DNA from: an uncultured Eubacterium sp.
GTDB lineage: Bacteria; Bacillota; Clostridia; Lachnospirales; Lachnospiraceae
Length of the DNA: 64,000 nucleotides
Direction: 5' to 3'
Assembly (NCBI GenBank): GCA_910586225.1
Contig: CAJUIL010000021.1
Coordinates: forward strand, 3,355 to 67,354
This document shows, piece after piece, positions 1-8,432 of the stretch. Below the pieces are notes generated by a model. That model did not search any database, was not told the DNA's origin, and saw only the letters and a list, made by a program, of their open reading frames with translations. Within the stretch, counting starts at the first letter, position 1, and every line of letters begins with the position of its first letter. Position numbers and translations under genes: made by a program.

Positions 1-44
1 CGACAACTTACATTGAACTTTAACCAAATTTTATAAAATTTTTG

Positions 45-72
45 TTGATTTTTTAAAAATATATGTTATAAT
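45..72 (+). promoter_or_regulatory. sigma-A promoter with extended -10
   Basis: The -35 TTGATT (45-50) and -10 TATAAT (67-72) are separated by 16 nt, with TGT directly before the -10. Transcription would start near 79 and run into the structured region ending at the terminator at 324-358. Confidence 0.55.
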
Positions 73-78
73 AAGATC

Positions 79-358
79 ATACATTGATAAGAATAATGAG
101 AAAATAAATTGCCTGTAATACGAAAACCCCATTCCTGGTTTCCCCGCGGCAGGGTTAAGCCGCAACAAAAGCATTAACTTCAATGATGATGGTAAATGAT
201 CGCGTTTGACGTTAGCTAAGTGTGCTTGCATACCGAAATCCATGAGAAAGGTTGGACGTTAAATCAGTTGGTCAGGGATTTTCCTCATGGCTGTATTATA
301 GGCTTTATTCATCTCAAGGGAACGGCTGCCTCCTGCTTGCATGGGAGGCAGCCCTTTT
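79..358 (+). ncRNA. structured leader or small RNA of unknown class
   Basis: No convincing ORF lies between the promoter at 45-72 and the terminator at 324-358, but the RNA can fold extensively. An 11-bp closing helix pairs 111-121 (GCCTGTAATAC) with 293-303 (GTATTATAGGC). Inside it, GCGGC 146-150 pairs with GCCGC 159-163, and CCATGAG 240-246 with CTCATGG 284-290. AACCC 125-129 could pair with GGGTT 152-156 as a pseudoknot. A multi-helix core plus an intrinsic terminator just before the SD of the metallophosphoesterase gene resembles either a riboswitch or a large clostridial ncRNA. I do not recognise the conserved motifs of any named riboswitch, so the class is left open. Confidence 0.45.
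324..358 (+). terminator. intrinsic terminator before the metallophosphoesterase gene
   Basis: A perfect 10-bp stem (GGCTGCCTCC 324-333 with GGAGGCAGCC 344-353) is followed by CTTTT. It overlaps an in-frame ATG at 341, which argues against that ATG as the start of the downstream gene. Confidence 0.7.
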
Positions 359-376
359 GAAGTTTGGAGGCAGCGT

Positions 377-1504
377 ATGATTTTATTTTTAGGGGCTGCA
401 GGGCTGCTTGTCCTGCCGCTTGGCATATATCTGTATATTTTGGTGCGCAGATTTCTGGGAGTTTTGTTTGGGGACAGAAGGAAGCGGCTGCAAAAAGGAC
501 TGTCGGCGGTAACGGCTGTTGCTGCTGCGGGCTTGTCTGTGAACCTGTTCAGCCTATGGGCGCTGCTTATGTTTTATTTTGCAGCAGTATCCGGTGTGAT
601 CGATCTGCTGCGGCTGCTGTGGAAAAAGGCGGGTGGCGGCTGGGGCCGGACGATGGAGCTGCTTTACCGCAGCGGCGCTGTGGCGGCGGTCATTGTGGCG
701 GTGATCACGGGATACGCCTATTGGAATATGCACCGGATCGTTGTTACTGATTATACGGTTGAGACAGAAAAAACGATCCAAGCAGAGGAGATCCGGATTG
801 TTTTTGTGTCCGACCTGCATTTTGACACGACAATGGATGAAGAAAAGCTGAAGGATTGCTGTCTGCGTATGGAGCAGGAACAGCCGGACCTGGTCGTACT
901 GGGCGGAGATATTGTAGATGAGGCGACTCTGCTGCGGGAAGCGGAGCAGGCGTTTCAGGCGTTGGCGCAGATTGACAGTACATTCGGTACGTTTTACGTG
1001 TATGGCAATCATGATAAGGGTACTTATTCCAAATCGTGTGACTTTACACAGGAGGAGCTGGAACAAGCGATCCGCGATGCCGGAGTTCGTATTTTAGAGG
1101 ATGAGACAGTAATATTAAATGATAACTTGACTATTACCGGACGTCGCGACCGTTCTGGTGCAGCTGTGGGGAATGCTCCGAGGAAAAACCCGCAGGAGCT
1201 TTTTGCGGATCTGCAGCAGTCAGGTGCTTCGTCAGAAGCGTTTCATATCCTTGCAGACCACCAGCCGCGGGAGATGGAGGAGATCGCGGCTGCGGGATTT
1301 GACCTGATGCTGTCTGGGCATACGCACGCAGGACAGATGTGGCCGGTCGGACTGGTGACGGAGCTGTTTGACAAAAAAACGGTCAACTATGGGCAGAAAT
1401 CCTTTGGAAATATGGAGCTGGTCGTTTCTTCCGGGATTGCGGGATGGGGATATCCGCTGCGGACAGGGAAGCACAGCGAGTATACGGTAATAACAGTAAG
1501 GTAA
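377..1504 (+). CDS. membrane-anchored metallophosphoesterase
   Basis: Calcineurin-like phosphoesterase of the YkuE/YaeI kind, 375 residues. The first ~115 residues hold several hydrophobic segments, so the enzyme is membrane-tethered. The metal-binding blocks follow in order: SDLH (about 145-148), GGD (176-178), GNHD (210-213), a DH block near 295 and GHTHAGQ (314-320), so both metal sites look intact. Start chosen at ATG 377 because GGAGG lies 366-370; the upstream in-frame ATG 341 sits inside a terminator hairpin. Known relatives hydrolyse phosphodiester or pyrophosphate bonds of lipids or cell-envelope precursors; the substrate here cannot be told. Expression may depend on the structured leader at 79-358. 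Confidence 0.85.
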   Translation: MILFLGAAGLLVLPLGIYLYILVRRFLGVLFGDRRKRLQKGLSAVTAVAAAGLSVNLFSLWALLMFYFAAVSGVIDLLRLLWKKAGGGWGRTMELLYRSGAVAAVIVAVITGYAYWNMHRIVVTDYTVETEKTIQAEEIRIVFVSDLHFDTTMDEEKLKDCCLRMEQEQPDLVVLGGDIVDEATLLREAEQAFQALAQIDSTFGTFYVYGNHDKGTYSKSCDFTQEELEQAIRDAGVRILEDETVILNDNLTITGRRDRSGAAVGNAPRKNPQELFADLQQSGASSEAFHILADHQPREMEEIAAAGFDLMLSGHTHAGQMWPVGLVTELFDKKTVNYGQKSFGNMELVVSSGIAGWGYPLRTGKHSEYTVITVR

Positions 1505-1638
1505 CCAAAAGGATACGGTGATCGTGCAGTACGACAATGGGGACGGCCGCAAGGTTGGATGGATTTTTGCGGCGCGGCATGGCATAATTTATACAAAGGC
1601 GCATAAAATGAAATAAGCAGATAACGGAGAAGGTTCCC

Positions 1639-2085
1639 ATGAGTGCAAAGACAAGAATTGTTGTGTTACATATGAGAGAGGTTATTTATACCGTAATTTT
1701 CGCGTTGCTTGCGGTTTTGCTCATTCTGCTGCTGGTATTTATGTTCCGTTCCGGTAAAAAGGGCGCGGATTCCCAGGAAACGATGAAATATGCGTCAGGC
1801 GTCTATACATCCTCCATTGTACTGAACAACCAGACGATGGACCTAAAGGTTGTCGTAGACGATAACCGGATCCATGCAATCTCGCTGGATAATCTGGATG
1901 AAACCGCAGCGACAATGTATCCGCTGATGCAGCCGGCACTGGATCATATCAGCCAGCAGGTCTATGAAAAACAGTCTACGGAAGGGATAACCTATGAAGA
2001 AGCGAACCAATATACATCGGTCGTATTATTAAATGCGATCAATGACGCGCTTTCCAGAGCAGAAGTAGAAGAAAAAAAGCCGTGA
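1639..2085 (+). CDS. single-pass membrane protein with FMN-binding-like domain
   Basis: 148 residues. One transmembrane helix (about 14-36) is followed by a short basic stretch and an extracytoplasmic domain. The pattern GVYTSSIVLNNQ...VVVDDNRIHAISL and a C-terminal helix resemble the FMN_bind fold of RnfG/NqrC-type proteins. The flavin-attachment signature SGAT/S is not present; the matching place reads EGITYEEANQYTS. It may therefore bind no covalent flavin. It lies between the metallophosphoesterase and a convergent small gene. Function unknown; the fold assignment is an inference from pattern. Confidence 0.6.
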   Translation: MSAKTRIVVLHMREVIYTVIFALLAVLLILLLVFMFRSGKKGADSQETMKYASGVYTSSIVLNNQTMDLKVVVDDNRIHAISLDNLDETAATMYPLMQPALDHISQQVYEKQSTEGITYEEANQYTSVVLLNAINDALSRAEVEEKKP

Positions 2086-2101
2086 ATGTCCGCCGGAAAA
2101 T

Positions 2102-2169
2102 CACAGCCGTTGTCTGTCCCGGCAGGTATAGGAACGATCCTGCGCCTGCCTGTACGTGACAAGGCTGTG
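2102..2169. repeat. long imperfect inverted repeat between convergent genes
   Basis: CACAGCC (2102-2108) + TTGTC (2110-2114) + GGCAGG (2121-2126) are mirrored by CCTGCC (2145-2150) + GACAA (2158-2162) + GGCTGTG (2163-2169). No T-run follows on the plus strand. It probably ends or protects transcripts of the converging genes on either side. Confidence 0.5.
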
Positions 2170-2224
2170 AAGCGGTTCTGGCAGCTGCCTGGGACAAGAA
2201 CTGCATGGTAAAATAATAAACGTA

Positions 2225-2464
2225 TTAGTCCTGAGCCTGCGCGCTCATATAATCGCTGATTGCGTCCAGACTTACTTCTGTATAAGTAACAGGCTTGTTT
2301 GCTTGTACGCGGGAATAGACAGAAAAGCCGATCCAGGTAACGATTGCGACCGCGGCTACACTGCCGGCTATACTGTATAACAGGTGTTGTCTTTTTTCTT
2401 TTTTCAGCTGTTGCTTTCTGTTGTATTTCTCCTTTTTATATCGATCTACTTTTTGCTGGCTCAT
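2225..2464 (-). CDS. small membrane protein, unknown function
   Basis: 79 residues. A lysine-rich, highly charged N-terminus (about 1-27) precedes one transmembrane helix (about 29-50) and a short acidic extracytoplasmic tail. GGAG lies about 10 nt upstream of the ATG. The in-plus-out charge pattern fits an inward-facing basic N-terminus. I recognise it only as the type of small membrane protein common in Lachnospiraceae; no motif gives a role. Confidence 0.6.
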   Translation of the reverse strand: MSQQKVDRYKKEKYNRKQQLKKEKRQHLLYSIAGSVAAVAIVTWIGFSVYSRVQANKPVTYTEVSLDAISDYMSAQAQD

Positions 2465-2613
2465 TCTAATAATCTCCTATTCTAAAATTCCTGTGTTTGT
2501 GTTACAATAACATCTGAATGCGGTGATTTATGACACCGTATTAGATTATACACGATTTTCGACGGTTTGTGGAGTGGAAAATAAAATTTTTTTATGAATT
2601 TCTTGTGAAAATA

Positions 2614-2643
2614 TTGCAGGATACAGGCTTTATGCATTATAGT
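2614..2643 (+). promoter_or_regulatory. sigma-A promoter for the HAD hydrolase gene
   Basis: TTGCAG (2614-2619), 18-nt spacer, TATAGT (2638-2643). It lies downstream of an earlier in-frame ATG at 2569, supporting the later start of the gene. Confidence 0.45.
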
Positions 2644-2700
2644 ATAGGGATATCGCAGCCGCGGGGAGCGCGGTGGGACAAAGAAGGAAGGAAAAGACGA

Positions 2701-3330
2701 ATGAAAACAGGAATTATTTTTGATATGGACGGTACACTATGGGACAGCGCCAGTCAGGTAGCAGCTGCATGGAGCCAGATCACAGTGCCAAAGCTTGGAA
2801 AGCAGGTGACGGCGCAGGATATGTACCGTACGATGGGAATGCCGATGGATGAGCTTGCGGCAGCGATATTTCCGGGTCATACGCTGGATGAGCTGCGTCC
2901 GGTGCTGGAGGAGAGCTTTCAGCTGGAGAATGATCATTTACGCGAGCATGGCGCCGTTTTGTATCCAAGGCTGATCGAAACGATACAACAGCTGTCGGAG
3001 GCTTATCCGCTTTATATCGTAAGCAACTGCCAGGTGGGTTATATCGAATCGTTTTTAGAGCATTATCAGCTGAAACAGTATTTTGAGGACTATATCTGCT
3101 TTGGTACAAACAATCGGCCAAAGGGGGAAAATATCGCACTTATCATCGAGCGGAATCATCTGGACAGGGGCATTTATGTCGGGGATATCCAAGCGGATCA
3201 TGACGCGGCTGCATCAGGCGGCGCCGAATTTATCCATGCGGCGTATGGTTTCGGGACGGTGGCTGAAGATGTCCCGAAGCTGCGCGCGTTTGAAGAGCTG
3301 CCGGATCTGCTAAAGCAGCTGCTTTCGTAA
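2701..3330 (+). CDS. HAD family hydrolase (phosphoglycolate phosphatase-like)
   Basis: 209 residues. HAD motif I is FDMDGTLWDS near residue 6, with nucleophile and acid Asp at about 7 and 9. Motif II is IVSNCQ, the motif III lysine lies in RPKGEN, and motif IV is YVGDIQAD. The helical cap between motifs I and II marks subfamily IA. The start at ATG 2701 is chosen because GAAGGAAGG precedes it and the promoter at 2614-2643 excludes the longer ORF beginning at 2569. It probably dephosphorylates a small cytoplasmic metabolite; the substrate cannot be predicted from the motifs. Transcribed alone before the promoter at 3340. Confidence 0.85.
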   Translation: MKTGIIFDMDGTLWDSASQVAAAWSQITVPKLGKQVTAQDMYRTMGMPMDELAAAIFPGHTLDELRPVLEESFQLENDHLREHGAVLYPRLIETIQQLSEAYPLYIVSNCQVGYIESFLEHYQLKQYFEDYICFGTNNRPKGENIALIIERNHLDRGIYVGDIQADHDAAASGGAEFIHAAYGFGTVAEDVPKLRAFEELPDLLKQLLS

Positions 3331-3339
3331 ACTGTTTCA

Positions 3340-3368
3340 TTGCCAAATAGCGGGAAAGATGGTAAAAT
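3340..3368 (+). promoter_or_regulatory. sigma-A promoter for the cadherin-like protein / clpC region
   Basis: TTGCCA (3340-3345), 17-nt spacer, TAAAAT (3363-3368). Transcription from about 3375 is consistent with a start codon at 3419, not 3359. Confidence 0.5.
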
Positions 3369-3418
3369 ATTTCCATATGAAGTTATTTAGGTGTGCAAAA
3401 GAAGGGAATGAAACGAAT

Positions 3419-5356
3419 ATGAAAAAAAACAAAAGCAAACAAGCGCTGCTTGTGGCATTGACCGGGCTGTTTTTGCTTGGGCCGGTACGAAATGCATATA
3501 TTCCGCAGATGATGGAAGTAAAAGCTACACAGGTGTCTGCTGCGCATGACAGTAAGCTGTCAGCCTTTGACATCGCTCCGGGCGTGCTCAGTCCGGCTTT
3601 TTCACCAGATGTTACGGAATATACGTCCACGGTTGACGCAAATGTAACAAGCGTGAGTGTACAGGCAGTACCGCGCGCTGCGGCTTCAGGAGCGGTCATT
3701 GCCGCGGTGGAAGGCAGAGACGGGCTGCGCCCAGGTGTCAATACGATCAAAGTGACGTGTTCTGCGGCGGATAATACGTATACCGTTTATACGGTCACGC
3801 TGACGGTCGGCAGCGCTGATGTGGGTGCACAGCAGCCGGATGGAAATACGGACGCAGACGGCACACAGCCGGATACAGGAACGACGAATACAGACGGGAA
3901 TGCAGGCGGCACACAGCCGGGGGATGCTGAAAACTCGCCGCAGACGGGCGCAGATCCGGACCAAACAGGAGCTTCACTGCCAGACGATACTCCAGCGGGC
4001 GGGGATTTCACACCGGATGACGCTGAGGATGCTTCACAGCCGGACGGCTCATTGGATACAGGCAGCGCGGAAACTGCTAAAAACACGAAAAAGCGCAGTT
4101 TGGCAGAAAGACTGTCGGGCGCGGTCAAGGCAGACGGAACGGTAAAGCTAAGCGGCGCGGCTTATCAGATTTCCAGCGGCTTTACGTACGGCTCGGTATC
4201 GCAGGATATTCCGTCTGCGTTTGGGCAAGGCTCGGTGCAGATCGGGGATAACAACTATTCCACGCTTTATTGCCCGTCAAACGGCGTGCATCTGGTCTAT
4301 ATGGAAAATACGGATGGAAAAGGCGCGACCGGATTTTATTTTTATGATGAGATGAAAAACGTGGTAGAGCGTTTTAAATATGTTGGGACAGACGAAAATT
4401 TTGTTATTTTTATCAGCAATGCCAGACAAGAGGTTCCGGCAGGATACGGGGAAAAAACGTTAAAGCTCCCTTCTGGCAAAAAGGCGGCGGCTTATCAGAG
4501 TCAGTTTTCGGATGAGCTTAAGGACTATTATCTCGTCTATGGTATTTATTCGGACAGTACGAGCGGCTGGTATCTGTATGATAAAAAGCAGGGGACTTAT
4601 CTGCGGTATTCCGATGCGTTTGCGTCTTATGAGGATCAGGAGGAGGACGGCAAGGAAGAAGTAGAGCGGACCGTTTCCCTGACAAAATACAATACGCTGA
4701 ATGAAAAGTATACGGAGCTAAAGGACAGCCGTGTGAAAATCGTGAGCATCCTTGTGGTTGCGATCGTTCTTTTGATTATCATCTTTACGGCGCTGCTGCT
4801 GCGCGGCCATGATGATGACGAGGACGACACGGAGACGGACGCTGGGGGACGCGGCAGGAAAAAAAGGCCGAAAAAAGCAGGCGGGCAATCGGAGCCGATC
4901 TCCAAAAGTTCACTGGCGGCAGGCAGGAGCTTTGAAGGGAATGTCAGCAAGCGTTCAAAAAAGGTAACGAAAACCTTTACCCAGGATACTGCCAGACAGA
5001 CGCAGGCAAGGGCAAACGATTCCTCAGACCATATCAGCACGCCGGAGGAAATACGCGCGCAGGTCAGCAGAGGACAGGCTGGGCAGAAACAGCGGCAGAA
5101 CGATTTTCGCGGCTTGGCGGGAGAGCCTGCATCGCCGGATACGATGCAGATGGCGGCGGAGCGGATGCGCCAGTCTGTAAAGTATACGCGTAAGGCGTCG
5201 AAAGCAGAGCCGCAGGCACCGGAGCACGATCCGATGGACGACTGGGATATGGAAGAGTCTGCTGGCCGCAGGCCGCAGAAGTCCGGCAAGGCTCTTCGAA
5301 AGAAGCGCGCCCGTCAGGATGAGGATATGGAGATTATGGATTTGAACGACTTATAA
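3419..5356 (+). CDS. secreted-domain membrane protein with cadherin-like beta-sandwich
   Basis: 645 residues. A signal or anchor segment (about 8-25) is followed by a cadherin-like beta-sandwich domain (about 45-135; LSAFDIAPG ... FSPDVTEYT ... NTYTVYTVTLTV). Then comes a long Asp/Thr/Gly/Pro-rich linker, a second folded region (about 225-400), one transmembrane helix (about 442-464), and a Lys/Arg-rich cytoplasmic tail of about 180 residues ending in an acidic segment. The start is ATG 3419, placed after GAAGGG and the promoter at 3340-3368. It precedes clpC by 21 nt, so the two are probably cotranscribed. The architecture suggests an envelope sensor or adhesin with a cytoplasmic partner; no enzymatic motif is visible. 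Confidence 0.7.
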   Translation: MKKNKSKQALLVALTGLFLLGPVRNAYIPQMMEVKATQVSAAHDSKLSAFDIAPGVLSPAFSPDVTEYTSTVDANVTSVSVQAVPRAAASGAVIAAVEGRDGLRPGVNTIKVTCSAADNTYTVYTVTLTVGSADVGAQQPDGNTDADGTQPDTGTTNTDGNAGGTQPGDAENSPQTGADPDQTGASLPDDTPAGGDFTPDDAEDASQPDGSLDTGSAETAKNTKKRSLAERLSGAVKADGTVKLSGAAYQISSGFTYGSVSQDIPSAFGQGSVQIGDNNYSTLYCPSNGVHLVYMENTDGKGATGFYFYDEMKNVVERFKYVGTDENFVIFISNARQEVPAGYGEKTLKLPSGKKAAAYQSQFSDELKDYYLVYGIYSDSTSGWYLYDKKQGTYLRYSDAFASYEDQEEDGKEEVERTVSLTKYNTLNEKYTELKDSRVKIVSILVVAIVLLIIIFTALLLRGHDDDEDDTETDAGGRGRKKRPKKAGGQSEPISKSSLAAGRSFEGNVSKRSKKVTKTFTQDTARQTQARANDSSDHISTPEEIRAQVSRGQAGQKQRQNDFRGLAGEPASPDTMQMAAERMRQSVKYTRKASKAEPQAPEHDPMDDWDMEESAGRRPQKSGKALRKKRARQDEDMEIMDLNDL

Positions 5357-5377
5357 CGAATTTCGGAGGAAAGATGG

Positions 5378-7828
5378 ATGCGAAAACCATATACTGCAAA
5401 AGCGCAGAAGGCATTGGATCTTGCGGGCAGAATATCAAAAAACCTGCAGCATAATTATATCGGAACTGAGCATATCCTGCTCGGACTGATAAAAGAAGGG
5501 ACTGGTGTGGCAGCTCAGATTTTAATGGATAATGGTGTAGAAAAGGACCAGCTGTTGCAGCTGATCCAAGATCTGATTGCGCCTTCCTCTTCCGTTGCGG
5601 TTTTGGAGCGCGACGGCTATACGCCGAAAACGGAGCTGCTGCTGGAAATGGCGGCTGCGGAGGCGGACCGTTTCCGCAGCGAGACGATCGGTACGGAGCA
5701 TTTGCTCTTGGCGGTCATCAAATCGGCGGACTGTGCGGCGTCCCGTCTGATGAACACGATGAACGTGAATATGCAGAAAATGTATATTGATATTCTCGTA
5801 GCAATGGGCGAGGATACCAATTTATATAAAGAAGATTTTCAAAACGGCAAGCCGATCCGCAGAAAAGACGGGGCGACAGCTATGCTGGACCAGTATTCCA
5901 GAGATCTGACGCATCTGGCGCTGGAGGATGCTTTGGATCCGGTGATCGGCAGAGAGCAGGAGATTGAGCGTGTGATCCAGATATTGAGCAGGCGCGGAAA
6001 AAACAACCCATGTCTGATCGGAGAGCCAGGCGTAGGCAAGACGGCGATCGTGGAAGGTCTGGCACAGCGCATCGTATCCGGTATGGTACCGGACAGCGTT
6101 GCGAACCGGCGTGTCGTAACGCTGGATCTGTCGGGAATGGTGGCAGGCTCCAAATACCGCGGAGAATTTGAAGAGCGTATTAAGCGTGTGATCCATGAGG
6201 TGACGACGTCAGGCAATATTATTTTGTTTATCGATGAGATCCATACGATCATTGGAGCAGGCAGCGCGGAAGGCGCGATCGATGCTTCCAATATTTTAAA
6301 GCCGGCGATGGCGCGCGGTGAGATCCAGCTGATCGGCGCCACTACGATCGAGGAATATCGTAAGTACGTGGAAAAGGACGCGGCGCTTGAACGGCGTTTT
6401 CAGCCGGTAACCGTAGAAGAGCCGACGACCGCGCAGACCGTAGAGATTTTAAAGGGACTGCGTGCACGCTATGAGGAGCATCACCAGGTCGAGATCACAG
6501 ACAGCGGGCTGGAAGCGGCCGCAAAGCTGTCTGCAAGGTACATCAGCGACCGCTTTCTGCCGGATAAAGCAATCGATTTGATCGATGAGGCGGCTTCCAG
6601 AGTGCGTCTGGCCGGGTATCCGGTGCCGGAGCGGCTGACCGAGCTGGAACGGCAGATGCATGAGCAGGAGCAGGCGTTGGAGCAGGCGTTAATAGACCAA
6701 GAGTTTGAGCGGGCAAGCCAGATAAAGGCAGAGCGCGACAAATGCAAAAAGGAGCATGACAAGCTGTTAAAGCGCTGTCAGAAAAACAATGAGAAGCACC
6801 GTCTGAGCGTTGGGGAAAATGAGATTGCCGACGTTGTATCCGGCTGGACGAAGATCCCAGTGAAAAAACTGACCGAAGGAGAAGCGGAGCGGCTGCAAAA
6901 GCTGGAAAAGATACTGCATAAGCGCGTAATCGGACAGGAAGAGGCTGTTGGAGCCGTTGCAAGGGCGGTCCGCAGAGGGCGGGTAGGCTTAAAGGACCCA
7001 AATCGCCCAATCGGCTCCTTTTTATTCCTTGGGCCTACCGGCGTAGGCAAGACGGAAATATCAAAAGCGCTGGCGGAAGCGATGTTTGGCGATGAGCAGG
7101 CGATCATCCGCGTGGATATGTCGGAATATATGGAAAAGCACAGCGTATCCAAGCTGATCGGTTCTCCTCCGGGATATGTCGGATATGACGAGGGCGGGCA
7201 GCTTAGCGAAAAGGTACGCCGTCATCCGTATTCGGTCATTTTGTTTGACGAGATTGAAAAAGCGCATCCCGATGTTTTCAATATTTTGCTGCAGGTGTTG
7301 GACGATGGTCGGATCACCGATGCCCAGGGCCGCAGGGTGGATTTTAAAAATACGATTATCATAATGACGTCCAACGCGGGCGCGCAGGCAATCGTAGAAC
7401 CGAAAAAGCTTGGGTTTGCGTCGTCTGAAAATGAAAAGCAGGATTACGAACGGATGAAAAACGGTGTTATGGAAGAGGTCAGACGGATCTTCAAGCCGGA
7501 GTTTATCAACCGGATCGATGAAATGCTCGTATTCCGTATGCTCAATCGGGAGGATATGAAAAAGATCGTTGCCCTGATGACGAAAAACCTTGTGGAGCGA
7601 TGCAAAACACAGATGGATATCCAGCTGGTCATCCGCGATACGGCAAAGAGCTACGTAGTAGAAAAAGCGTATGACCCGAAGTATGGTGCAAGACCGCTGC
7701 GCCGGATGATACAGACCGAGATCGAAGATAAGCTGGCAGAAGAGATACTTTCCGGCAAAGTCAAAAAGGGCGGCACAGTGACGATTGGAACGAAGAATAA
7801 GCAGATCCATTTTTCGGGCCAGGCGTGA
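5378..7828 (+). CDS. clpC: ATP-dependent Clp protease ATP-binding subunit ClpC
   Basis: 816 residues, the usual ClpC length. The double Clp N domain (about 1-140) includes IGTEHILLGLI. AAA+ module 1 has Walker A GEPGVGKT near 215, a UVR-type coiled motif lies near 440, and AAA+ module 2 has Walker A GPTGVGKT near 552. LGF near 678 fits the ClpP-docking tripeptide. With ClpP it unfolds and degrades damaged or arginine-phosphorylated proteins in the cytoplasm. GGAGG lies 7 nt upstream of ATG. The usual neighbours ctsR, mcsA and mcsB are absent here, and I see no tandem CtsR heptamer box immediately upstream; it appears to be read through from the preceding gene. Confidence 0.95.
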   Translation: MRKPYTAKAQKALDLAGRISKNLQHNYIGTEHILLGLIKEGTGVAAQILMDNGVEKDQLLQLIQDLIAPSSSVAVLERDGYTPKTELLLEMAAAEADRFRSETIGTEHLLLAVIKSADCAASRLMNTMNVNMQKMYIDILVAMGEDTNLYKEDFQNGKPIRRKDGATAMLDQYSRDLTHLALEDALDPVIGREQEIERVIQILSRRGKNNPCLIGEPGVGKTAIVEGLAQRIVSGMVPDSVANRRVVTLDLSGMVAGSKYRGEFEERIKRVIHEVTTSGNIILFIDEIHTIIGAGSAEGAIDASNILKPAMARGEIQLIGATTIEEYRKYVEKDAALERRFQPVTVEEPTTAQTVEILKGLRARYEEHHQVEITDSGLEAAAKLSARYISDRFLPDKAIDLIDEAASRVRLAGYPVPERLTELERQMHEQEQALEQALIDQEFERASQIKAERDKCKKEHDKLLKRCQKNNEKHRLSVGENEIADVVSGWTKIPVKKLTEGEAERLQKLEKILHKRVIGQEEAVGAVARAVRRGRVGLKDPNRPIGSFLFLGPTGVGKTEISKALAEAMFGDEQAIIRVDMSEYMEKHSVSKLIGSPPGYVGYDEGGQLSEKVRRHPYSVILFDEIEKAHPDVFNILLQVLDDGRITDAQGRRVDFKNTIIIMTSNAGAQAIVEPKKLGFASSENEKQDYERMKNGVMEEVRRIFKPEFINRIDEMLVFRMLNREDMKKIVALMTKNLVERCKTQMDIQLVIRDTAKSYVVEKAYDPKYGARPLRRMIQTEIEDKLAEEILSGKVKKGGTVTIGTKNKQIHFSGQA

Positions 7829-7865
7829 ACCCATGGATTTTTGCACTCCTGAATCATGTTCTTAC

Positions 7866-7891
7866 GGTCTTTGCAGCAGAGTGCAAAGACC
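7866..7891 (+). terminator. stem-loop after clpC, without clear U-tract
   Basis: Perfect 10-bp stem GGTCTTTGCA (7866-7875) / TGCAAAGACC (7882-7891) with a 6-nt loop. No T-run follows, so this may be an RNA-stabilising hairpin or a weak terminator. Confidence 0.4.
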
Positions 7892-7945
7892 TGCCTGAAC
7901 TGTTATGGAACTGTTGCAAAAGAGCTTTAAAAATTGAAAAAACGG

Positions 7946-7975
7946 GTGACAATTTTGACAGAACTATAGTATAAT
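7946..7975 (+). promoter_or_regulatory. sigma-A promoter for the 8017 gene and radA
   Basis: GTGACA (7946-7951), 18-nt spacer, TATAAT (7970-7975). A TTGACA at 7955-7960 is too close to this -10 (9 nt) to be its -35. Confidence 0.5.
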
Positions 7976-8016
7976 AAGCTTACTACTATCTTTTTAAGCA
8001 ACTGGAGGATAAAAAA

Positions 8017-8430
8017 ATGAGTGTAATTAGCGAACTGATTCGTACGGAAGCGGATGGCACCATTAGCTTTGGGGACTATACATTGGCTTCCAAGACAAAA
8101 AAGGACAATTTTGCGCATGGCACGGACAGCTACAAAGTTAAGACATTCCGCGAGATCACAAAGCTGGAATGCAACGGCGTCTTTGTATACGAGTCCGTAC
8201 CAGGAACAGCGGTAAACGGCCTGGACATTACAGAAAATGAGGTTTCTTTTCAGGTAGAGGGGCCGGAGGACGCAAAGATTACACTGGGACTTTCGGATTC
8301 TACGGAATACGAGGTGCTGATCAACGGCGAAAATGCGGGAACGATGAAAACGAACCTGGGCGGCAAGCTGACCGTAAGCGTAGAGCTGGGAGCGCAGGAG
8401 CCTATCGCCGTCCGGATTGTAAAGAAATAA
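8017..8430 (+). CDS. conserved small protein upstream of radA, unknown function
   Basis: 137 residues, cytoplasmic, without signal peptide or membrane segment. Predicted beta-rich: alternating short strands around YKVKTFREITKLECNGVFVY and a Gly-containing C-terminal half. GGAGG (8003-8007) precedes the ATG with good spacing, and the next gene (radA) starts 2 nt after its stop, so the two are translationally close. From memory, similar proteins occur beside radA in Lachnospiraceae and are sometimes labelled endosialidase; nothing in the sequence supports a glycosidase. Function unknown. Confidence 0.6.
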   Translation: MSVISELIRTEADGTISFGDYTLASKTKKDNFAHGTDSYKVKTFREITKLECNGVFVYESVPGTAVNGLDITENEVSFQVEGPEDAKITLGLSDSTEYEVLINGENAGTMKTNLGGKLTVSVELGAQEPIAVRIVKK

Positions 8431-8432
8431 AT

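Noticed and set aside
31..243. 70-codon minus-strand ORF
   Set aside because: It lies opposite the structured RNA region, has no ribosome site and resembles no family.
7955..7975. TTGACA followed by TATAAT before the 8017 gene
   Set aside because: The spacer is only 9 nt; GTGACA 18 nt upstream of the same -10 is a better partner.
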